The notes under the pieces are model-generated. The model worked only from the letters and a program-made list of their open reading frames with translations. It did no database searches and had not been told where the DNA came from. Positions 8,233 through 18,400 of a stretch of DNA of 64,000 bases are shown one piece after another. How positions within the stretch are numbered: the first letter of the stretch is position 1; each line of letters begins with the position of its first letter. Source of the stretch: Gemmatimonadota bacterium (GTDB lineage: Bacteria; Latescibacterota; UBA2968; UBA8231). The position numbers and the translations under genes are program-made. The stretch spans positions 1-64,000 of the forward strand of contig VXOR01000091.1 in the NCBI GenBank assembly GCA_009840005.1, in the 5' to 3' direction.

Positions 8233-11200
8233 CTACAAATACCCAAACAACACCGTAAAATAAGACTTCCACCGCCCCCTATCTGGCACCTCGTCAATCC
8301 CATAAGCCACATCTACCTGCACTCGCGTCGGGATGCTGTAATATGAAATCAAGTCAAAGCGCAACTGCCCTCCCACATCCCGCAGCGGGCCGTCGCGTCC
8401 ATACCGTTCGTTCCACTCGCCTATGCTCCGGTCCCAAGCCTTGCCCATGCTACCGTACACCGCGCCATACACTTTGTCGAAATATAGCTGCGCAACGCGC
8501 TTGTCCATATTCGGCAGCAGGGGAAAGCGCAGCGTCGCCGTGCCCATCAGGGCCTTGCGTCCCTCGATGCTGTAAAACGTATAGCCCTTCATAAAGTTGA
8601 GACCACCGAGGCGATAGTCGAAAAAATCGCCGACCCGCGACGTGTCGTTCACTGCTTCGCTGTCGATCCAGCCGCCGTATAGCCGCAAGCCCAAGCGACT
8701 ATTGCCGGGCATACTCATGTGCTCTCGCCAATCGACGGTAAACTGATTGTAGAACAGCTTGAGATAGTTTTCGTCGATAAAAGAAGCCTGCTCGTTAAAG
8801 CCATCGATGAAATAGTTGAACATCCGGTCGTAGCGTGCGTAGAGCTGGCGACCCACAGGGCTTATATCGCGGTCACGCCGTCGCGCAATCAGCTCCAGCC
8901 GATAGGTCAGCCCCAGCCCAAAGCCATTGAGATAGGTATAGCCAAAGGGCCGCTGGGCAGTGCGCTCAAATCCGACCTGTCCGTCGCCTTTGCAGACGAG
9001 GCAGTCGCTCTCGACGCTGGCGTCGTAGCGGTCGTACGTGGCCGAAGCCGTCAACTCCCCATAGCGCCCCAATTTGCCGCGCACCCCCGCGCTGAACTGG
9101 CTCAAGCTGTAGTTGACGGCGTTGACAATGATCGTCCGCGCCTCCGAGCTATCGCCGCGAGCCGAGTGTCGGCGCTGGTTGAATAGCTGTAAAAAGAAAG
9201 TGGGACGGAATCCCTTAAACTCGTATATGGCGAACAAATCGCGGTCGGTATTGGTCGGCGCGATGGCTCCCCCGGCGAATACGCTCTGGCGATTGAGCAC
9301 ATCGCCAGCACTGAGGTACGCACCCGCCTTGAAGTACCCTTCGTCAATGAATATCCTCGGCAGGATCCCGGTCTTGAGAAAGTCAATGCCATACGCTTGC
9401 GGCGCGCTCGGCAACGCGGCCACGGGCGTACCGTCCCAATCCAGCGGCAAATCCTGAGAGAACCACGCCTCTTCAGCCGCCACCGGCGTCCCCTCGTCCT
9501 GCAACCGGCGGATCTCAAAACCAGCCGCCGTGTAAGCCGTAAAGACGACCGCGCCCTCCGAGCCGACCGATGGGCTGAACGCACCACCGATGGTGTTGGT
9601 TAGCTGCCGCAGGGCGAGCGTTTCCAAGTTTAGAGCATAGATATTGAAGATGCCGCTGAAATCCGACGCAAACACGAGCTCCGCACCGTCCGCGCTCCAC
9701 GCGGGGTCGCGGTCCGTGCCGGGCGTGGCAATCACCCACCCACCCCGTAGGGGCAACCCTTGTGGTTGCCCTCGTTGCCCCAACCCCGATGGTTGCCCGC
9801 TCGGACCACCCGTCCAATCGCCCCCCGCGTCCAATTCCACCACGGCAATGTCTCGCTGTCCCTCGCGCGCAATCGCAAACGCCAGCTTGCGTCCGTCGGG
9901 CGAAAAACGCGGCGTGTAGAGTTGGGTGCCATCCGCGAAATGGGTTAGATAGCGCAGGTCCGTGCCGTCGGCCCGCATCATCGCCAAATTGTTGTTGGTG
10001 TCCTTGTTCTGCACGAAGATGATCCACTCGCCATCGGGCGAATAGGTCGGATACAGTGCGCGCATCCCGCGCGTCAACCGCCTAACACTCGGCGGCTCCG
10101 GTCCCGTGCCGCTGACCATAGCCGGCACAAACCACAGCATATTGCGCCAAAAACTAGGACCGGCGGCCGCAGAATCCCATTCGTAAATATCCGCCTGCCG
10201 CGAACCGTATTTGTCCGCCCGGTCGATGCGCGAAAAGAGCAGCTTGCGCCCGTCCGGCGACCAATCCACAGTTGAAGCCGCCGCCGGAAAGGCTGCCACT
10301 TCCTCCTCACCAGTAGCGAGATCGCGCACGATCAAACCGTGTGGGTAATGGTGCCGCTTGCGCGTTGATAGATACGCCAATTGCTCGCCATTGGGCGCCA
10401 GTCGCGGTCGCAAATTGGAAAAGCCGACATCCACGATCCGTTCGCCCTCGCGCAGCGGCCCCAACGCCGCTACCTGCGCTCGATAGCCCTGCCGCATGGA
10501 CTCGATCCACTCGCCGTACAGCTCGTTCGCACTCTTGCCCAAGACCTTTTTACACGCCCCGTCAATGGCGAGGGTGTGCCACTGCGACGCGGCCCGGTAC
10601 AGTTCGGCGACTTTTTCTTCCCCGTACGTCTCGGCAATATAGCGCACCAAGCTAAAGCCGTGATCGTACACGTATTCGTTGCCAAAGCCCTGCTTGCCAA
10701 ACACGCCCATCTGCTCAAAGGATAGCTGCTCGTCCGCCAGCACCAAGGAACGCAGCACCATGTCGCGATTGGCATCCCAGCGGTCGTGTCCGGTAGTCGC
10801 AGTCCCGTACTGGGCTGCGCCCTCGGCCAGCCACATCGGCACCACCGTGCCCATCACCGGATAGGAGGCGATGACATCTGGGTAGCCGATGAGAATGTCC
10901 GGTCGATTTTTCTCTCGCTGGTAGCCAAAGTACTGCAAGTAGAGTGCGGGGACGCGCTGCACGCCTTTGCGCGCTGCCCCCAGCGAAATGATGTGGGCAA
11001 ACTCGTGGGTAATTACGTTGCGCAGCCAGTCCGAACTGCCCCGCAAGTCGAAGTCGTGGTCCAGCGACGTGGCCCAAATCTCAATGGTGTCTTGATAGAA
11101 AAAAGCCGCGCCATTGGCGTAATCGTCGTGGTCCTTGAGCACGATCCGCACGCGCCCGTCAGGCTCGTACCCATATAGCTCGGTAAGGGGGGCGTACGCC

Positions 11201-11376
11201 GCTTCGGCAATGCGCGCCGCCCGCGCCGCCGCTCCTTCCAGCCCCTCGTGGTAGAAAATGCGGAAGTGCTCGGTCTCTACCACCTCCCACTCCAGCTCCG
11301 GGTGGTTTTGGGCGCGGGACGCGCTCGCCCAGCCGAGCATTAGGCCGACCAGCAGCAGGGTCGTCAATTTCCCCAT
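8233..11376 (-). CDS. Gluzincin (peptidase MA-like) with TolB-type propeller and C-terminal barrel
   Basis: A 1047-residue exported protein. A signal peptide (MGKLTTLLLVGLMLGWASASRA) is followed by a peptidase MA-like domain with H124-E125-x-x-H128 (THEFAHIIS) and E185 in WLAEGAAQYG. Residues about 300-640 contain TolB/PD40-type beta-propeller blades (FSPDGRKLAF, YSPDGEWIIF, WSADGAELVF). The C-terminal 380 residues are rich in alternating aromatic strands (RFPLLPNM..., ending FTVLFGYL) and probably form an outer-membrane beta-barrel. Residues about 525-550 are a Gly/Gln-rich insert encoded by a dispersed palindromic repeat. The 5' leader and signal peptide closely match those of the PorV-like gene 4 kb upstream. 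It may process proteins at the surface. Confidence 0.8.
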   Translation of the reverse strand: MGKLTTLLLVGLMLGWASASRAQNHPELEWEVVETEHFRIFYHEGLEGAAARAARIAEAAYAPLTELYGYEPDGRVRIVLKDHDDYANGAAFFYQDTIEIWATSLDHDFDLRGSSDWLRNVITHEFAHIISLGAARKGVQRVPALYLQYFGYQREKNRPDILIGYPDVIASYPVMGTVVPMWLAEGAAQYGTATTGHDRWDANRDMVLRSLVLADEQLSFEQMGVFGKQGFGNEYVYDHGFSLVRYIAETYGEEKVAELYRAASQWHTLAIDGACKKVLGKSANELYGEWIESMRQGYRAQVAALGPLREGERIVDVGFSNLRPRLAPNGEQLAYLSTRKRHHYPHGLIVRDLATGEEEVAAFPAAASTVDWSPDGRKLLFSRIDRADKYGSRQADIYEWDSAAAGPSFWRNMLWFVPAMVSGTGPEPPSVRRLTRGMRALYPTYSPDGEWIIFVQNKDTNNNLAMMRADGTDLRYLTHFADGTQLYTPRFSPDGRKLAFAIAREGQRDIAVVELDAGGDWTGGPSGQPSGLGQRGQPQGLPLRGGWVIATPGTDRDPAWSADGAELVFASDFSGIFNIYALNLETLALRQLTNTIGGAFSPSVGSEGAVVFTAYTAAGFEIRRLQDEGTPVAAEEAWFSQDLPLDWDGTPVAALPSAPQAYGIDFLKTGILPRIFIDEGYFKAGAYLSAGDVLNRQSVFAGGAIAPTNTDRDLFAIYEFKGFRPTFFLQLFNQRRHSARGDSSEARTIIVNAVNYSLSQFSAGVRGKLGRYGELTASATYDRYDASVESDCLVCKGDGQVGFERTAQRPFGYTYLNGFGLGLTYRLELIARRRDRDISPVGRQLYARYDRMFNYFIDGFNEQASFIDENYLKLFYNQFTVDWREHMSMPGNSRLGLRLYGGWIDSEAVNDTSRVGDFFDYRLGGLNFMKGYTFYSIEGRKALMGTATLRFPLLPNMDKRVAQLYFDKVYGAVYGSMGKAWDRSIGEWNERYGRDGPLRDVGGQLRFDLISYYSIPTRVQVDVAYGIDEVPDRGRWKSYFTVLFGYL
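9745..9805. repeat. Dispersed palindromic repeat inside a coding region
   Basis: Within the propeller-protease gene lies GGGCAACC-CTTGT-GGTTGCCC (9751-9771), a perfect 8-bp stem with a 5-base loop, followed by a second related GGGC/GCCC stretch up to about 9800. This type of GGGCAACC/GGTTGCCC element is common between genes in many bacteria. Here it is read in frame and encodes a Gly/Gln/Pro-rich loop between two propeller blades. Confidence 0.65.
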
Positions 11377-11410
11377 AGAAGAGTCCTCCTCAACTCGTAA
11401 CCTCTAAAAG

Positions 11411-11441
11411 ACGATCTCACTGTTGCAAAGGCACTCCTCTC
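11411..11441 (-). promoter_or_regulatory. Shared upstream element, copy 1
   Basis: A 31-bp element (reading GAGAGGAGTGCCTTTGCA on the minus strand, then continuing) lies 35-65 bp upstream of the propeller-protease ATG. It matches 15430-15460, at 58-88 bp upstream of the PorV-like ATG, with four differences. The leader around the ribosome-binding site (GAGGAGGACTC) and the first codons are also alike. It may be a promoter or a 5' UTR control element, or a trace of duplication. Confidence 0.45.
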
Positions 11442-11474
11442 GCAATTCCCAATTCGTAATTCCTAATTCCCAAT
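11442..11474. repeat. Short AATTCCC/AATTCGT tandem repeat
   Basis: An AT-rich stretch of about 33 bp built from repeated AATTCCC, AATTCGT and AATTCCT units lies immediately downstream of the M6-like gene's neighbour leader and upstream of the propeller gene. It has no coding potential. Confidence 0.5.
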
Positions 11475-14204
11475 TCACTGACTCACCGCCATTTTGACCA
11501 CAGCTTCCCCTCGCCGCCCGTCGTCGCCGTGCGCGATCAAGCGGCATAGATACAGGCCGCTGTCATAGTCTGTTACCGACCAAGTAATCTCGCGCTCGCC
11601 GGCTTCCAAACCGTCGCGGCGGAGCTTGCCAACGCGCCCGCCCAACGCATCGAACACCTCCAATTCAATGCGCCCAGCCGCGCTCAGCGCAAAGCGCAAA
11701 TGTGCCTCTTCATTCGGACCGACCGGATTGGGATAGCAATAGACCCGGCTTAGCAAGGCCGCCTCGGGCCTTACAACAGGCCGACCAGCCACCAGCGCGG
11801 TCCGCGACCCAGCCGCATCGGCACCCGCCTGCGGCCAATGGGCCGGGCCGCCGGTGTACTGCGCCGCTACCCGCTGCAAATCCCACGCATACACAGCCGT
11901 GCTATCCAAAGCCGCTAGCGCCAACCGGCCATCGCCGTCCAAGTCCACTATCACCGGCGACCCCGTCGGAGGAGCGGCCATCAGCAGAGGAAAGCCCGGC
12001 AAGAGCCGACCATCATCATCTACGCCAAAAATCCCGCTGTGGCCGGCGACGAATATCTCCTGTTTGCCGTCGGCATCCACGTCGCAAAGCACCGGCTCAA
12101 AGACCAGATCGCCGACCTCGGCAAAGCGCGGCAAGGCCGTGGGAAAGTCGGCTTGGCCCAATCCGTCGGTGCGCAGGGCGTGTACCGCTCCACCGCGTGC
12201 AAGCAAAACCACCTCCAACAGGCCATCACCGTCCAAATCGCCCAAGACCGGCGGTGCGGCGAGCGAATCGCCCAACTCTACGACCTGTGATCCGATCTCA
12301 ACCTGTCCGCCGACCGTGGCAAAGATCGGCTCGACTTGACCATCGCCGTCCAAATCGCCTACAGCCGAAGGCACCATCGGCGGCCTTTGTTCCTCTAACT
12401 CGCCGCTTATGGCATCTACTACGTATATCTGCCCCGCTCCGGCAAGCAGCAACTCGGCCTCCGCACCCGTGCTGAAACGCGCGTCCAACGGCACCTCATC
12501 CAAGGCGAGCCGCCATAGCGGTTGATCGGCCCCAACGTCCCACGCGCTAACCTCTGCGTCGCGCCGCAAAAAAACCTCGGGCCGGCCATCACCATCGCCG
12601 TCTCCAGCCGCCAACAACCGTGCTTCTGGTACTTGCCATGCCGCCACCCCATCTCCGGTCGCATAGCCGACTCCCCCCTCGGCCTCAAAGAGCAACTCTT
12701 CTATTCCGTCGCCGTCCAGATCCGCGGCTTGCAGCCGACCATCGCTCGACAAATCCCGCGGCCAGTCCGGGCGCGCACGCGCAAAGCGTATAGCCACCTG
12801 CATGGTATCGCCGGGCGCGGAAAGCACTTCGATCTCAATGCCGGTCTCCCACTCCCGATTGCTGCGCGAATCGGGCCGCGTCGCTGGGCCGAACAGCGTT
12901 TGTCCGCCGACGAAGAACGGGTCGTCGGGCCATCCATCGACTTGCAACTCCCATGCACGGCGCGGATCGCCAATGTCGCGGTACCCGTCGGCTTCCTCCA
13001 AGGCAATCCCCTTCCAATGGAGCTGATTGTTCGCGGCATTGGGGTCCGCAGCGCGCGCTATCACGCCCTCATCTACGTGCCATATCAGTACTCCCGACCC
13101 CGGGACAAAGGCGTCGTATTCGTCAATCGCCGTCCACACGCTCTCTTCTATAGTGATCTGATCGGAATCGATCCACACCTTATTCTCGTCTTCGTCCTCC
13201 CCAACGCCGCGTTGGCCGCGCTGCTGCCTGTTCTCCAGCAAAAAGTACTCGCGCGCGTCAATGGGGATGCGCACAGCCTTGGGGAGATCGCCGTTGCGAT
13301 CCGTCGCCAGTAGCGATAGTACGGTGTCGCGCCGCACCACCACCGGCTCGATCCATTCCAACTGCATCTTGCTCCAAGCCATGGGATGCGGCGGCGCAAA
13401 CCCAGTCACCCTCGCGAGGCTGTCGGTCCGCACGTAGCCCGAAGCATTGGCTCCCACGTCCATCAAACTCCAGCCTCCTAAGGCCGGCAGCCCGGCAGCG
13501 AAATTGGACAACCCAGGTAGGCCCAACTGGTGGCCAAAGAACTTGGCCAACAAGCCATTGAGACCGGCCCGACCATTGAGGCTGGGCGACTCTGGCAGGA
13601 TCCATGCCTGCTCGATCTCCACGCCACCCACGGTCAGCGGGCCGCCGTTAAAATCCGCAAAATCGCGCTCGGATAAGAAGACCGAGCGGATGTCGTTCAG
13701 CACGCCGGTCTCGTAGCCGACCCCGGCGTGGAACACGAGGAAGCTGTTGAATTCGTCCAAGCGCGGGCCGTCGGGATCGGCCTGCGCAGCGTGCAGGGCA
13801 GCGCGCACCAATTCGATCCACTTCGCGCCGATCTCCTCGGTCGTGCGCCCGTTGCCGTAGTGGAGCATGGATTGGGGAAGGGTGTACGCCTGCTGTGCGA
13901 CACGGGGAAACACCTCGGCGGAAATCGCTACCCGACCTGCGGAAACGACCTCGTAATAACGCGCCAACGCGGTCAAATGCCGCTCGAAATAAGCGCGGTC
14001 ATGCGGCGGCAGGTCGTAGGGCAGCGCGTAGTCCCCAGCCGCTTCCACCGCCGAGCGCAGATCAAACGCGCCGATTCCAGTAGTTGTCAGCTCATCGGGA
14101 TTTTCGCGCGGAAAATCCACGCGCAAGGCCAAGATTCGCCACTCGGCCTCGGCCTCGGTGGTCGCTGACAACAGCAATGAGAAGCAGAAGCCTAAGAGGA
14201 GCAA
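11475..14204 (-). CDS. M6-like protein with degenerate zinc site, FG-GAP repeats and T9SS tail
   Basis: A 909-residue secreted protein. After a signal peptide (LLLLGFCFSLLLSATTEAEA) comes an M6 (immune inhibitor A)-like domain to about residue 420. In this family the zinc motif reads HExGHxLGLPDLYD; here the aligned segment is K221-F-F-G-H225-QLGLPGLSN, so the first His and the catalytic Glu are missing. Residues about 475-790 hold at least six FG-GAP/VCBS-like calcium repeats (DLDGDGIEEL, DGDGDGRPEV, DLDGDGQVEP, DLDGDGLLEV, DVDADGKQEI, DLDGDGRLAL). The end is a type A sorting domain (CYPNPVGPNEE, VFDALGG). The start used is TTG with no clear ribosome-binding site, so a start slightly further upstream is possible. 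Confidence 0.82.
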   Translation of the reverse strand: MLLLGFCFSLLLSATTEAEAEWRILALRVDFPRENPDELTTTGIGAFDLRSAVEAAGDYALPYDLPPHDRAYFERHLTALARYYEVVSAGRVAISAEVFPRVAQQAYTLPQSMLHYGNGRTTEEIGAKWIELVRAALHAAQADPDGPRLDEFNSFLVFHAGVGYETGVLNDIRSVFLSERDFADFNGGPLTVGGVEIEQAWILPESPSLNGRAGLNGLLAKFFGHQLGLPGLSNFAAGLPALGGWSLMDVGANASGYVRTDSLARVTGFAPPHPMAWSKMQLEWIEPVVVRRDTVLSLLATDRNGDLPKAVRIPIDAREYFLLENRQQRGQRGVGEDEDENKVWIDSDQITIEESVWTAIDEYDAFVPGSGVLIWHVDEGVIARAADPNAANNQLHWKGIALEEADGYRDIGDPRRAWELQVDGWPDDPFFVGGQTLFGPATRPDSRSNREWETGIEIEVLSAPGDTMQVAIRFARARPDWPRDLSSDGRLQAADLDGDGIEELLFEAEGGVGYATGDGVAAWQVPEARLLAAGDGDGDGRPEVFLRRDAEVSAWDVGADQPLWRLALDEVPLDARFSTGAEAELLLAGAGQIYVVDAISGELEEQRPPMVPSAVGDLDGDGQVEPIFATVGGQVEIGSQVVELGDSLAAPPVLGDLDGDGLLEVVLLARGGAVHALRTDGLGQADFPTALPRFAEVGDLVFEPVLCDVDADGKQEIFVAGHSGIFGVDDDGRLLPGFPLLMAAPPTGSPVIVDLDGDGRLALAALDSTAVYAWDLQRVAAQYTGGPAHWPQAGADAAGSRTALVAGRPVVRPEAALLSRVYCYPNPVGPNEEAHLRFALSAAGRIELEVFDALGGRVGKLRRDGLEAGEREITWSVTDYDSGLYLCRLIAHGDDGRRGEAVVKMAVSQ

Positions 14205-14234
14205 GGGGGCTAAATCGCAGCGTCGCCGCTCGAC

Positions 14235-14292
14235 GCGGCAACGACTCGACTGAGCGGTTCGGCTGAGCTCACCGTCGAAGCCTCGCCGAAGA
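14235..14292. repeat. Dispersed GC-rich repeat (ACTCGACTGAGC type)
   Basis: The gap between the PorV-like gene and the M6-like gene contains CGACTCGACTGAGC, then GGCTGAGCTCACCGTCGAAG and CGCCGAAG, a partly self-complementary GC-rich element. A related element with GACTCGACTGAGCTCGCCG lies at 52817-52866 at the htpG/proA junction. Confidence 0.45.
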
Positions 14293-14319
14293 CAAAACCA
14301 GCGTCCGATGGGAACACCC

Positions 14320-15372
14320 TCAGAAAATGATGTTCATGGAAATGGGCGTATTGTCTCCCACCACCGTGTCTTCACTGCCGATTATATACGCCACGTCAAA
14401 CTGGAAGCGATTGTATTTTAGCCCAACGCCAAAGGTCTTGGTACTTACCTCGCCGTCGGTGTCCTGAGAAAGGCCCGCCCGCAACGCGATAAACGCCTCC
14501 CCTTCGCGCGCGGAAAGCCCGTATTGGTATTCGCCGCCCACGTGCAGATCCATCTCCTTGAACTCGTTGCTCAAACCCTCGTCGGCCCATGCCTTGGCCA
14601 AGTTGCTGACAAAAGACCCATCGGCAATCAGCGGTTTGTACAGATCAAAGGAGAGCATCAGGTCGTTGTATTGGGTATCCATCACGTCGTAAGCTACTCC
14701 GACGACGATGTGCTGGGGCAGCGGATCGGCCTGATCGGCGTCGATATAGGCGATCTTGGGGCCTAGGTTGCGCAGGGCCGCGCCAAAGCTGAGGCTGGGA
14801 ACGGGTTTCCATAAAAAACCCAAATCCGCGGCAAAGCTGTTGCCCACGCCGCGGCCCCGCTCAATGCCGGCCCCCGCATCGGCCAAGTTGCTGCGGATGA
14901 ACTTCAAGCCGATACCAGCGGACGTATTGTCGCCGATATGCGCCCCGTAGGCCACAGCCACAGCCACGTCATAGCTGCGGAAGGTGCCTTGTTGGTTGCC
15001 GCGCTCGTCCGTGCGGATCTGCTCGCCCAAGTTTAGCAGCGCGACGTTGAAGCCAAAGTTGCCCCATCCTTCCACGGGCTGGGAATAGGCCAGAAACTCG
15101 TAGGACAAGTCGTTGGCCAGCTTCGGTAGCCACGCGGTGTGCGAAAGATGGAGCTTTTTCTTGCTCTGCCCGACGAGGGCAGCCGGATTGAAGTAGCTCG
15201 CCGTGGCGTCATCGGCCACCGCCACGTACGATTCGCCCATGGCAATGGCGCGGGAACCCGGCTCGATCAACAACAGCAGCGGAGCACTGCGGCTCTCGGG
15301 CGTGGCCCGGACCCCATCGGGCAATGAGCCGACGCAAAGGCCAGCCAACAGCAGGGTCGTCAGTTTCCTCAT
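14320..15372 (-). CDS. PorV/PorQ-like outer-membrane barrel protein
   Basis: A 350-residue protein with a signal peptide (MRKLTTLLLAGLCVGSLPDG) followed by the usual PorV/PorQ-type opening: LLLIEPGSRAIAMGESYVAVADDATASYFNPAAL. Alternating short strands and a terminal aromatic residue (SMNIIF) fit a FadL-like outer-membrane barrel. In Bacteroidota PorV is the shuttle that receives sorted cargo from the type IX translocon and delivers it to PorU; this gene is directly downstream of a PorU-like gene, and two sorted cargo proteins are in the same cluster. Length and layout are normal. The ribosome-binding site is GAGGAGGACTC. Whether it is PorV or PorQ cannot be decided from sequence reading alone. 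Confidence 0.85.
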   Translation of the reverse strand: MRKLTTLLLAGLCVGSLPDGVRATPESRSAPLLLLIEPGSRAIAMGESYVAVADDATASYFNPAALVGQSKKKLHLSHTAWLPKLANDLSYEFLAYSQPVEGWGNFGFNVALLNLGEQIRTDERGNQQGTFRSYDVAVAVAYGAHIGDNTSAGIGLKFIRSNLADAGAGIERGRGVGNSFAADLGFLWKPVPSLSFGAALRNLGPKIAYIDADQADPLPQHIVVGVAYDVMDTQYNDLMLSFDLYKPLIADGSFVSNLAKAWADEGLSNEFKEMDLHVGGEYQYGLSAREGEAFIALRAGLSQDTDGEVSTKTFGVGLKYNRFQFDVAYIIGSEDTVVGDNTPISMNIIF

Positions 15373-15429
15373 AGCGGAGTCCTCCTCAGCTCGGAATAAA
15401 ATATAAAAATGATGCCTCCTACATACTAA

Positions 15430-15460
15430 GGCGATCTCATTGCTGCAAAGGCACTCCTCT
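15430..15460 (-). promoter_or_regulatory. Shared upstream element, copy 2
   Basis: Second copy of the 31-bp element found at 11411-11441, here upstream of the PorV-like gene and immediately after the PorU-like gene's stop codon. Confidence 0.45.
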
Positions 15461-15468
15461 CACCATGC

Positions 15469-18400
15469 TCACTTGGCGACCTGCAAGACGGCGCGGCGCG
15501 CGACCGCAGCACCGCTTTCCCGCTCGGCTTCTATTCGATAAATATACGCGCCATTGGCCAAACCCGGCGGCGGCGTCCAAGGCACTTGGTTGTAGCCAGC
15601 GCGCGTCTGCCCGTCTAGCCGCTCTATCAGTCGCCCGGCCAGCGAAAAGACCTCTATCTGCACCGCGCGCATCTCGTCTGCTAGCTCATACGTGAAGTAG
15701 CCGCTATCGCGCATGGGATTAGGGTAAAATAGAACATTGGCAAGGCTCGTATCCCCTTCGTCGTCTCCAACCGTGACGACCACGGTCTCACGCGACGAAT
15801 TGTTGAAGTTGTCCCAAGCCTTCAGGCGGATTTCGTGTTTGCCAGTTTCCAATTCGGGCAGGGGAAATTCAATGACCCCCTGCCGATAATCCCCACCTTG
15901 TACGCTGTAAAGCTCCGTCAAGGTGAATAGCTCGCCGTCGATGGCCAGCTCGATTTCGTGCCCGGTTTCTCCGGTGATGTTGATGCCGCTGGGATCTGCA
16001 ATCGAAGCCAACAACACCGTCTGCCGCGGAATCGTGCTGCCTTTGGCTCCCTCGAAGCGCAGGGAAATTTCCGGCCCCTCCACGTCCGCTTCCACTCCTT
16101 CAGCCGTGCCCGCCAGCACCAGTCCACCCACCGCGCCAAAGGCTGCCGGGCGATCATCGCTCCAGACATAGGCGCTGATACGGCCGTTTTGTCCGCCATA
16201 AGTGATGTCTTTAGGTACCCTAAATGCGGCGCGGAAGCGGCCCTCGGCTACTGGAAAGCGGCCGCGAAACATGGGGGCACCGGTCTGCTGATAAGTATAG
16301 CCCTCCAAGTCGCTTTCTTCACTCGAATCAAAAGCCTGCAACCACACTTGGCCCGCATAGGCAGTGGCCGGCGCACCTGCGGCGTCGAGCACTTGGCCGG
16401 CGATAGCTACTTCGCCGAGGGCACTGAGCGAATCGGCCACATCGATCTGCACCTGAAAACGCGGCATGGCCAAGCGCGTCGCCGGGTCGCCGAAGAGCGA
16501 GTAGCGCTGAATATTGCGGAATGTAGTGTTGCCTATGGGGCTGTACCGTGGCAGCAGCAATTGCTTGGCCTCTGTGAGAGCCAATCCAATCGGCACGTGC
16601 TGCCTTCCGGTGTGGTACATCTGCCAATAGAACTGGTTGGCTAAATGGACATTGGTGGTGTGATACCCCACTCGAGTCGCGCAAATCATGCCGATCACAC
16701 CCCCTCCGTCCTTCTTCAGGAGCGCTTCGGGCATGGAGATGCGCGCAGGATCGTCGAATACCCCCACCTGACTGGCAGCTGTAAAAAACAAGGGCAGGCG
16801 ACCGCCGTTGTCGATCTTGTCCAAATCTCGGGAAAGCAAGAACATACTCTCGTGGGCCAGCACGTAAAAGCTGCCGTGCCCCAAATAAGTCACAGTGAGC
16901 GCACCCTCGTTGAAGAGCCGGATAAACTCGTCCCGCGCCCGCGGTTTCTCCCGTCCCTCTAAGGGGAATTGGGCGATGTAGAGCTTGATCAAGTCCAGCG
17001 AATTGGGCAGGATGTTGCGGGCCATGTATTCGCTATCGTTGATGAAGAACGACTCGACAGTAGCCGGCTTGTCTCGATTGAGCAAGTCGTCCGAGACTAA
17101 TGCCTGTCGGCTCTGCCAAGGCCCCAATTCGGGCGCGCGGTCGTAGGCGATGATTTTATCGACGACCACGTCGGCCTCGGCCGCAGTCTGCACCGTCAGC
17201 CGCCCAACGGCCATGTCGGGGTACAAATCGCCGCCCACCACGCGCGCGTACCACTCGTCGTACGTGCTGTCGCCGTCTTGGAACGGCGGAATCCAATTGC
17301 CCTGGCTAGTGGACGAATTGTTTTTGTAATCATATGAGCCATCGCCGATCAAGGCCACAAATAGCGGCGCGGGATCCCAGTGCTCGGCCGCGTAGGCGAG
17401 AAAATTGCGGATCGCCGCCGGGTCTAAAAGGCCGCCGGAAAATTCGTCGTAGATGTCTTGGACGTCGATAGCCATGGTCCGCAGGGGCGGCCCGAAGCGG
17501 TCGTCTTCAGCCCGCCATTGTGCCAAGCGTTCGGCCGCAGCGCGAAAATCGCGGTGGTAAATCGCCACCCAATCGGCCCCCCGGCTCCTAGTCGTCAAAT
17601 CGCCGGGCCAGTCGAGTTCGAGGCGCACCGGTCGCTTCCAAGTCGCCGGGCCGCCCACTGCGTACTGACGCGGCACATCCCCGGGCCGATCCTGAAAAAT
17701 TACTGTCCCGGCCTGCGCATCGTACGCGAAGTCCACGATCTCGGCCAAACCCGCAGACACCTCAAAGACACGCGGCTGCTCGCCGGCAAAACCCGCGAGG
17801 CCAAATTGCGTGGTGCCCGTCAGCGGATAGCTGAAGAACAGTTCGCCGCGCTCGGCGACAAACCCTCGGCTGTACTCGACTTCGTACCAGTCGAAGCGAG
17901 ACGGATTGCCGGAGTGAAAGATCCCCAAGTGGTTCAGCCCCTCCTGCGCTCCTTGTGTCGCCCTCAGCGTATCAGATGTAACGGACACTTGGCCCGATCG
18001 CTCGGGGATTGCAAAAGCCGCTGTTCCAATGGTCTCTTCGTTCCAGCGCACCTCAAACCGCGGCCGCGTCCCAGACACCCCGATAAAACCCAAACGCACG
18101 GCCACCGGCTCGGAGGCGGCCTGCCGCACAACTATCGGAAAATTGCGCGCATTGCCGCGAAAGTCCTCCCAGTACCAAGTGTAGCCGGACTTAATCCCTA
18201 CGAGTTGGTTGAGAATGAACTGCTCGGCTTCCTCGTGGATTCGCTCCCGATAGCTCGTGGGCTGCTGCGGGTCGGATTCCACCAGAGCACCGCTCCTCTG
18301 CTCGGCCCGCCGCCCCTCGCTTCCGCCAAAACCCAGCCAGTACTCATTCTCGTGCGTGTAGAGGTTATGCCGATACTGAAACGAGCGGCTATCTTGTGAG

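Noticed and set aside
17458..18399. 313-codon plus-strand frame inside the PorU-like gene
   Set aside because: Antisense to a well-supported gene, with no motif and composition of a shadow frame.
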